Origin: Bacillota bacterium
GTDB taxonomy: Bacteria; Bacillota; Clostridia; Lachnospirales; Lachnospiraceae
Length of the DNA stretch: 64,000 nt
NCBI GenBank assembly: GCA_023439505.1
Contig: JAEXNR010000052.1
Location: forward strand, 124,001 to 188,000
Reading direction: 5' to 3'
The position numbers were made by a program, and so were the translations under genes. This document shows, piece by piece, positions 61,266 through 64,000 of this stretch (its first letter is position 1; every line of letters begins with the position of its first letter). The notes beneath the pieces were generated by a model. That model was not told the DNA's origin, did not search any database, and saw nothing but the letters and a program-made list of their open reading frames with translations.

Positions 61266-61362
61266 ATCGTAGCCTCCTGCTTATCATTAGATAATTATCC
61301 CCGGTATTCCCAGTTGTAACTTAGTCCATTTCATCTGATTCTATTTTCCATTGATCTAATAA

Positions 61363-61410
61363 ATTATACAACGTTGGATATATTTTATATCCAACGTTGT
61401 ATAATGTCAA
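61363..61410 (-). promoter_or_regulatory. PadR gene promoter covered by a 43-bp perfect palindrome
   Basis: TTGACA (61405-61410), a 17-bp spacer and TAAAAT (61382-61387). The palindrome 61363-61405 has 19-bp perfect arms (ATTATACAACGTTGGATAT and its complement) around 5 bp and spans -35 to just past -10. Confidence 0.85.
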
Positions 61411-61436
61411 GTATTATCTCGTTTAAATTGGAATTT

Positions 61437-61793
61437 CTACTGCTTACAATATTTAAAACCGCGGATAAAACTTACCAGTCCGATTATTAAAATGTAAGCG
61501 CAGATTGTTAATGCTATTATTGTAATTTCTGTTCCATAACTATTAATCGTATTTGACCGGATTGCTTCCAATACCCTGAATTGTAAATACGCGGCAAGCG
61601 CGATTAACCCAATATTTATCAGGAGCATATAAACCCCTGCCTGTCTGCTTACTTTCTCCTTGTCATAACGGTTCTTTTCTTCTTTGCTCATGGTGTTAAA
61701 TCCGGTTACTAGATTGCTTCCTTTGCCTGTAAGCAAAATAATATCAGCGATTACTGAAAGAGCAACAATACACCAAATCAAGATAAGCCACAT
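61437..61793 (-). CDS. DUF3784-like small membrane protein
   Basis: This 118-aa protein has three membrane segments, and the loop TGKGSNLVTGFNTMSKEEKNRYDKEKV after the first one is the phrase by which I know DUF3784 proteins. The function is unknown. It lies 24 bp after another membrane-protein gene and the XRE gene, forming the second XRE/membrane-protein cassette of the window. Confidence 0.75.
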   Translation of the reverse strand: MWLILIWCIVALSVIADIILLTGKGSNLVTGFNTMSKEEKNRYDKEKVSRQAGVYMLLINIGLIALAAYLQFRVLEAIRSNTINSYGTEITIIALTICAYILIIGLVSFIRGFKYCKQ

Positions 61794-61817
61794 AATATCA
61801 GTCTCCTTTCAAATCAA

Positions 61818-62225
61818 TCAACGATATCTAATTAAGTTGGTAATATCAATTACCACAATTACAAACCACTGGAATATCAACAATGCAAAAACAGTTTCAA
61901 CAAAGTATTCGGGTGCAGCAATGAAAATACATAACGCAATGGGAAGGAGCAGCACTGCAAGCATTCCGTTAAGAATCAAATTCTTACCTAATATGCTGGT
62001 GTGATATTCATCAAATCTCTTGAGCCGCAGAGCCGAGCAAAAATCAACCAGTACTGTTACGCCGATCATACCTAGTCCGACATGCTTCAGATTACCCTGC
62101 ATAATAAATTCAGACCACACGCTACCGGAAAAGAAGTTCATACCAACCGAGACATGTTCTGATGAAATTATCAATACTGCTGCATAGCTTGCAGTTATTA
62201 TTGCCAGATATAGTGCATTGGCCAT
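61818..62225 (-). CDS. Unknown small integral membrane protein
   Basis: This 135-aa protein has four membrane segments (for example ALYLAIITASYAAVLII, VGLGMIGVTVLVDFCSAL, LNGMLAVLLLPIALCIF, LLIFQWFVIVVIDITNLI). I do not recognise a family. It lies 17 bp after the XRE gene and 24 bp before the DUF3784-like gene, so all three should be on one transcript under XRE control. Confidence 0.75.
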   Translation of the reverse strand: MANALYLAIITASYAAVLIISSEHVSVGMNFFSGSVWSEFIMQGNLKHVGLGMIGVTVLVDFCSALRLKRFDEYHTSILGKNLILNGMLAVLLLPIALCIFIAAPEYFVETVFALLIFQWFVIVVIDITNLIRYR

Positions 62226-62242
62226 TGGATATTTAAACGCTT

Positions 62243-62449
62243 TTATTTTCTCTCACTCTCCTTAAAATGAAATACTTCTTCAATTGACCTACCAAAGAAA
62301 TCCGCAAGATCATAGGCTAACCAAAGGGATGGATCATACTTTTCAGTTTCAATTGCATTGATCGCTTGTCGGGAAACATTTACTTTTTCCCCTAACTGCT
62401 TTTGTGTTAATCCCTTCATTTCTCGCAACTCTTTTACTCTGTTTTTCAA
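62243..62449 (-). CDS. XRE-family transcriptional regulator
   Basis: This 68-aa protein is a bare helix-turn-helix (EMKGLTQKQLGEKVNVSRQA, then NAIETEKYDPSLWLAYDLAD) with the same size and TTG start as the XRE protein at 38687. A perfect AAGGAGG lies 6 nt before the TTG. Two 21-bp operator-like palindromes flank its TTGACA-N17-TAGAAT promoter. Two small membrane-protein genes follow. Confidence 0.93.
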   Translation of the reverse strand: MKNRVKELREMKGLTQKQLGEKVNVSRQAINAIETEKYDPSLWLAYDLADFFGRSIEEVFHFKESERK

Positions 62450-62462
62450 ATCTCGCCTCCTT

Positions 62463-62529
62463 GTGTCAAGCTAGCCTTACACGCTTATTCTATCACGATT
62501 TTTTATTCGTGTCAAGCCAACCTTACACG
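62463..62529 (-). promoter_or_regulatory. XRE promoter with twin 21-bp palindromic operators
   Basis: TTGACA (62510-62515), a 17-bp spacer and TAGAAT (62487-62492). Near-identical 21-bp imperfect palindromes GTGT..AAGC.....ACACG lie at 62463-62483 and 62509-62529, 46 bp apart. One covers -35, the other the region just after the start of transcription. Confidence 0.88.
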
Positions 62530-62589
62530 GCAAACTAGATAACCTGAAAATTGTTTCACTATAGAGCAGCCTCAACAGACACACTGCCT

Positions 62590-62634
62590 AAAAAAATGAT
62601 TATCCTGCAAACTCTGAAAGTTTAGGATAATCAT
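62590..62634 (-). terminator. Terminator of the PadR-DUF1700 operon
   Basis: Perfect 11-bp arms ATGATTATCCT (62596-62606) and AGGATAATCAT (62624-62634), followed by a T-run on the minus strand. It lies 170 bp past the stop at 62805. The 62635-62804 stretch shows no convincing gene. Confidence 0.85.
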
Positions 62635-62804
62635 TGATTAAGTATGTATCTTATCTATTAATACTATTATTAATTTTTCTAATAGCCTCTATATTGATTT
62701 TGGGTCTGTGATCCTCGTCTAACAGACCATTTATTTCCTGCACTTTATATGCCTTCCTTTAGCTTGATTGGAAAATATCTTTGCATTGAATAGTTGCGTT
62801 GAAA

Positions 62805-63044
62805 TCAGATACTATTTCCTATGCCAAATAACGTTACATCATCGCCCAGGTCAATTCCATACCATAAATTATTATCACTATTTACGTGAATTGTTTGATA
62901 CCATGTATCTTCCTTCGCACACTCAATCAAACGTTTGCTATTAAAATCTACGATCCCATATCCTGCAACAGAAATAAAGGCCCCTGTTAAAATGAATATT
63001 AGACTTAATATGATCCCTTTTCTCTTATAATTTTTTATTTTCAT
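62805..63044 (-). CDS. Small exported/membrane protein after DUF1700
   Basis: This 79-aa protein has one N-terminal membrane or signal segment (GIILSLIFILTGAFISVAGYG) and a short outside part ending WYGIDLGDDVTLFGIGNS. In PadR-DUF1700 operons the third gene usually encodes a much longer DUF4097-type (adhesin-like) protein with a similar N-terminus. This may be a short relative or a truncated copy. It overlaps the DUF1700 stop by 4 bp (ATGA), which supports translation. Confidence 0.65.
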   Translation of the reverse strand: MKIKNYKRKGIILSLIFILTGAFISVAGYGIVDFNSKRLIECAKEDTWYQTIHVNSDNNLWYGIDLGDDVTLFGIGNSI

Positions 63045-63628
63045 CGAACCACCACTCTCCTCTTAAATAATACGATTAATTTAGTATTGAACCTCTTGGT
63101 TATAGCGATAAATATTTCGGATAACTTCATCGTAGCAATACCCAATAAAATCGAAATACCGACTGCTGCTATGCTGGTTCCCAACTGTACAATTCCAACA
63201 GGCAGGCTCTTTGCTATAATGAAAGGGGATCCAACAAAACCGATGATCGATGTTGCAAGAAATCCGATACAGCCAACTCCGGTGGTGAAGGGAATGCACC
63301 ATAAAATAATATAAATTGAAATCAGCATTAAAATACCCGCCAACAATAAACTCCCCCATAGAGGAAAACCCAGAATCAATAATAGTATATTTAAACTTCT
63401 GCTGCCGGTAGAGGGCATGTCTATTTTAAGACTATCCTGACTTTCCAGGAGTTCCTCTGCAACTTTTATAGGAACGCCTATTTTGTTGACTGCATCTTCT
63501 TCCGGTATGCCGTTTTCAATATAATCAGAAATTATCTCATCATAATAAGTAAGGAACCTATCTTTATCAGCATTCTTCATTTTATTCAAATGAAATGCCA
63601 GTTCTTTCAAAAAAACAGCTTTATTCAT
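63041..63628 (-). CDS. DUF1700-family membrane protein
   Basis: This 195-aa protein has the DUF1700 N-terminal motif (FLKELAFHLNKM, then RFLTYYDEIISDYIENG, EEDAVNKIGVP) followed by about four membrane segments. The frame opens at 63637, but the ATG at 63628 has AAGGAG 9 nt upstream. It overlaps the PadR gene by 8 bp. The family nearly always pairs with PadR regulators; its biochemical role is unknown. Confidence 0.9.
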   Translation of the reverse strand: MNKAVFLKELAFHLNKMKNADKDRFLTYYDEIISDYIENGIPEEDAVNKIGVPIKVAEELLESQDSLKIDMPSTGSRSLNILLLILGFPLWGSLLLAGILMLISIYIILWCIPFTTGVGCIGFLATSIIGFVGSPFIIAKSLPVGIVQLGTSIAAVGISILLGIATMKLSEIFIAITKRFNTKLIVLFKRRVVVR

Positions 63629-63938
63629 AACTCCCATCTCCTTTAATAAAATAATAAATCTTCATCACTTGTTGCCATTCATTAAGGAACTCGTCGATAC
63701 GTATTCTCCCAGCATCGGTAATCTTATAATATTTTCTTAACCGGCTGTTATGTTCAACAGAATAGGTAGAAAGATAGGAATCCGTTTCCAATCTTTTTAA
63801 TATTGGATACAGCGTAGATTCTGAAATCTCTATACACGTTGATACATCCTTAATGATCTGATATCCATAGGAATCTGATTTATTAAGAACTGCAAGCACA
63901 CAAAATTCTAATAGCCCCTTTTTTAACTGAATATCCAT
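63621..63938 (-). CDS. PadR-family transcriptional regulator
   Basis: This 105-aa short PadR has LLEFCVLAVLNKSDSYGYQI, ISESTLYPILKRLETDSYLS and RLRKYYKITDAGRIRIDEFL. Short PadR proteins of this kind control DUF1700/DUF4097 operons. A perfect AAGGAGG precedes the ATG. A palindrome sits between the -35 and -10 of its promoter, suggesting autorepression. Confidence 0.95.
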   Translation of the reverse strand: MDIQLKKGLLEFCVLAVLNKSDSYGYQIIKDVSTCIEISESTLYPILKRLETDSYLSTYSVEHNSRLRKYYKITDAGRIRIDEFLNEWQQVMKIYYFIKGDGSYE

Positions 63939-63959
63939 GTTATACCTCCTTATGCATTT

Positions 63960-63989
63960 TACTATACATTACATAGTATTATGTGTCAA
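63960..63989 (-). promoter_or_regulatory. PadR-DUF1700 promoter with operator in the spacer
   Basis: TTGACA (63984-63989), a 17-bp spacer and TATAGT (63961-63966). The palindrome TACTAT-N7-ATAGTA (63960-63978) covers -10 and most of the spacer. Confidence 0.8.
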
Positions 63990-64000
63990 GGGGTATCTAC

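Noticed and set aside
62652..62743. Coding-like string after the 79-aa gene (minus strand, GTG with AAGGAAGG upstream)
   Set aside because: The frame breaks after about 18 codons and continues only in another frame. At most it is a decayed remnant.

Overview
The window looks like chromosomal DNA of a low-GC, spore-forming clostridial Firmicute. The closest match I can infer is a Lachnospiraceae-type genome (Lachnoclostridium/Anaerocolumna-like). Reasons are strong AGGAGG-type ribosome sites with frequent TTG/GTG starts, spoVG, a DnaD/DnaI replication pair, the mfd-pth and atp gene sets, and several class D-sortase, PadR, XRE and ECF modules typical of Clostridia. I see no rRNA, tRNA, CRISPR array, transposase, integrase or prophage.

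Layout. 1-5.4 kb (-): a parvulin-type foldase lipoprotein (cut by the window edge), mfd and pth. 5.6-6.5 kb (+): a lone, AT-rich mreC. 6.7-13.2 kb (-): the F1Fo ATP synthase operon atpB-E-E-F-H-A-G-D-C, with two atpE genes that encode the same protein. 13.5-14.5 kb (-): an unknown membrane protein and spoVG. 15.1-20.4 kb (+): murC, then a 495-bp gap rich in DnaA boxes, dnaD, a DnaI/DnaC-like loader, and a long-form prs. 20.6-28.9 kb (-): a class A PBP, a YhaN/YhaO (SbcCD-like) pair, two CheY-like receivers, and a small operon of DUF3006, an unknown 66-aa ORF and a signal-less amidase.

29.2-35.0 kb (+) is, to me, the most interesting block: UbiD decarboxylase, UbiA prenyltransferase, a complete NitT/TauT/THI5-type ABC importer and UbiX in one operon. 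It reads as a quinone-precursor scavenging and maturation unit. 35.0-39.9 kb (-): GNAT, an XRE-controlled ABC exporter operon, and a TauE/SafE permease. 40.0-44.1 kb (-): pstSCAB without phoU, with a PstS carrying two C-terminal Ig-like domains and no lipobox. 44.3-52.3 kb is a cell-surface and signalling region: a transglutaminase-like protein with a degenerate active site, and two ECF sigma/anti-sigma pairs flanking an acidic LPXTG-like protein with its class D sortase. 52.4-56.6 kb (-): a DauR/YheO-like regulator, a 41-codon ORF, RidA, an aminotransferase and an NhaC antiporter, with a structured leader. 56.9-58.0 kb (+): a Sua5-type synthase. 58.0-64.0 kb (-): a PadR-controlled ABC-2 exporter, a second XRE/membrane-protein cassette, and a PadR-DUF1700 cassette.

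The regulatory DNA is unusually readable. Near-consensus promoters overlap palindromes or direct repeats in front of both XRE genes, both PadR genes and pstS. Both ECF genes have ECF-like -35 elements. All family calls are from reading the protein sequences; no database search was run.
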